Assembly: GCA_031292035.1 (NCBI GenBank)
Contig: JARLHX010000243.1
Span: forward strand, 1-5,720
Direction of reading: 5' to 3'
DNA: 5,720 nt
From: Negativicutes bacterium
Lineage (GTDB): Bacteria; Bacillota_C; Negativicutes; Sporomusales_B; JARLHX01
A model generated the notes under the pieces. That model was not told the origin of the DNA. It did no database searches and was given only the letters and a program-made list of their open reading frames with translations. The translations under genes and the position numbers were made by a program. This document shows positions 5,008 to 5,720 of this stretch, in pieces. Each line of letters opens with the position of its first letter. Position 1 is the stretch's first letter.

Positions 5008-5700
5008 ATGTCAGCCAAAACTGTACGCTTTATCGCCAATGGGACCATCACCGTCTTTTCCTTATTTCTTATTGTCGCCCGCCTGGCAGCGCCTTCTTCA
5101 TCAGGCTATCACTGGCTGTGGGGAATACCGGCTCTCTTGATTATCCTTCTTGATGTCTATTTTCTGACAAAAAGCTTGCTGCGTCAACCGAAAAATGTCG
5201 ATACGTGTCTAACGACCTTTTTAATCAGCGTCGGCAGCTCTTTAGGGTTTGGGTTCAGCGCAGTGGCTGTGGGCTTTCCGGTCCTTGACCTGCCCCAGGC
5301 GGCGGCCTTGCGTGAAGTCGGCGGCTATATCGCCCTGTCGCCTTATCCGTTCATCATCTGGGCCCTGCTCTGCCTGAAAGATTGTCTGACTGTCATCCCT
5401 GAAGCCCATTCCGTAGTGGCCCGCGGCATCTACCGTTATTCGCGACATCCTCTGTATATGTGCTATATCGTCTGGGCCGTCGCCAATATGATGATGTTTC
5501 CCTCGTGGCTGATGATTCTTGTGTCCACCGCCCACATCGTCCTGCTGGTGCTGCGGCTCAAGCGGGAAGAAAAGCTGCTGCTGGCGACCTTCACCGAGTA
5601 TCGGAGTTACTACGAAACCACCGGCCTCATCGGCACCTTCCGATTCCGAATGTTACTGAACGAAAAAGACAACAAAAAACCGGGGTTAGCAACTTGCTAA
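5008..5700 (+). CDS. ICMT/PEMT-type integral membrane methyltransferase-like protein
   Basis: This 230-residue membrane protein has hydrophobic segments at about 8-28, 36-54, 68-90, 105-123 and 150-182 (the last probably a helical hairpin). The C-terminal half carries the signature of the isoprenylcysteine carboxyl methyltransferase/phospholipid methyltransferase group: GIYRYSRHPLY (140-150), E187/E188 after a membrane segment, and EYRSYY (197-202). In this superfamily the RHP-Y motif and downstream Glu take part in binding S-adenosylmethionine. Bacterial members have varied or unknown substrates, so none is assigned. An ATG with an optimal ribosome binding site fixes the start. The gene is transcribed away from the tad operon and followed at once by a terminator, so it looks monocistronic; no functional link to the pilus genes is evident. 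The last codons (KPGLATC) are formed by the terminator's left arm and loop, so the C-terminal tail is probably not functionally constrained. Confidence 0.75.
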   Translation: MSAKTVRFIANGTITVFSLFLIVARLAAPSSSGYHWLWGIPALLIILLDVYFLTKSLLRQPKNVDTCLTTFLISVGSSLGFGFSAVAVGFPVLDLPQAAALREVGGYIALSPYPFIIWALLCLKDCLTVIPEAHSVVARGIYRYSRHPLYMCYIVWAVANMMMFPSWLMILVSTAHIVLLVLRLKREEKLLLATFTEYRSYYETTGLIGTFRFRMLLNEKDNKKPGLATC

Positions 5701-5711
5701 CCCCGGTTTTT
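5675..5711 (+). terminator. Strong intrinsic terminator overlapping the 3' end of the methyltransferase-like gene
   Basis: ACCGGGGTTAGC (5679-5690) and GCTAACCCCGGT (5696-5707) form a perfect 12-bp stem with loop AACTT, extended by A-tract/T-tract pairing to 16 bp (5675-5711). A run of five T closes the plus-strand copy. The A-tract on the left also gives a U-tract on the minus strand, so it can work in both directions, insulating this locus from whatever lies to the right. The stop codon TAA (5698-5700) lies within the right arm. Confidence 0.92.
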
Positions 5712-5720
5712 ATCTAATTT

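Noticed and set aside
1..5720. Search for CRISPR arrays, tRNA or rRNA genes, insertion sequences and phage genes
   Set aside because: No regularly spaced repeats, no recognisable tRNA or rRNA segments, no transposase or integrase motifs, and no terminal inverted repeats with target duplications were seen.

Overview
The window looks like chromosomal DNA from a diderm member of the Firmicutes (Negativicutes, perhaps a Sporomusaceae relative). Two things suggest this. A secretin, which only makes sense with an outer membrane, sits next to the start of a DegS-type sensor kinase, which is a Firmicutes family. The DNA is fairly GC-rich, with strong GGAGG-type ribosome binding sites. The taxonomic call is an inference; no rRNA or other marker gene is present.

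Layout from right to left on the minus strand: a compact Tad/Flp-type pilus (type IVc secretion) operon, cpaB (4674-3838), cpaC secretin (3797-2466), cpaE with an N-terminal receiver domain (2500-1295) and tadB (1275-301). The genes are tightly packed (40-nt gap, 35-nt overlap, 19-nt gap), so they are very likely co-transcribed. A hairpin follows tadB at once. After it comes the first 57 codons of a DegS-like histidine kinase (171-1), which runs off the left edge and may have its own promoter. On the right, a 333-bp divergent intergenic region (4675-5007) holds a candidate tad promoter with an overlapping inverted repeat, and a GC-rich stretch of about 110 nt with strong potential for RNA structure. 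On the plus strand, 5008-5700 encodes a small membrane methyltransferase-like protein of the ICMT/PEMT type. A strong terminator overlaps its last codons.

How the genes work together: CpaC would form the outer-membrane channel, CpaB is an inner-membrane-anchored periplasmic assembly protein, CpaE is a MinD/ParA-like ATPase thought to position or regulate the machine, and TadB is one of the two inner-membrane platform proteins. The window has no motor ATPase (cpaF/tadA), no second platform protein (tadC), no Flp pilin and no prepilin peptidase. The usual place for cpaF, between cpaE and tadB, is closed to 19 nt. Those parts must lie elsewhere, or the system is reduced or repurposed. This, the fully conserved receiver domain on CpaE beside a sensor kinase gene, and the unexplained structured intergenic region are the points most worth following up.
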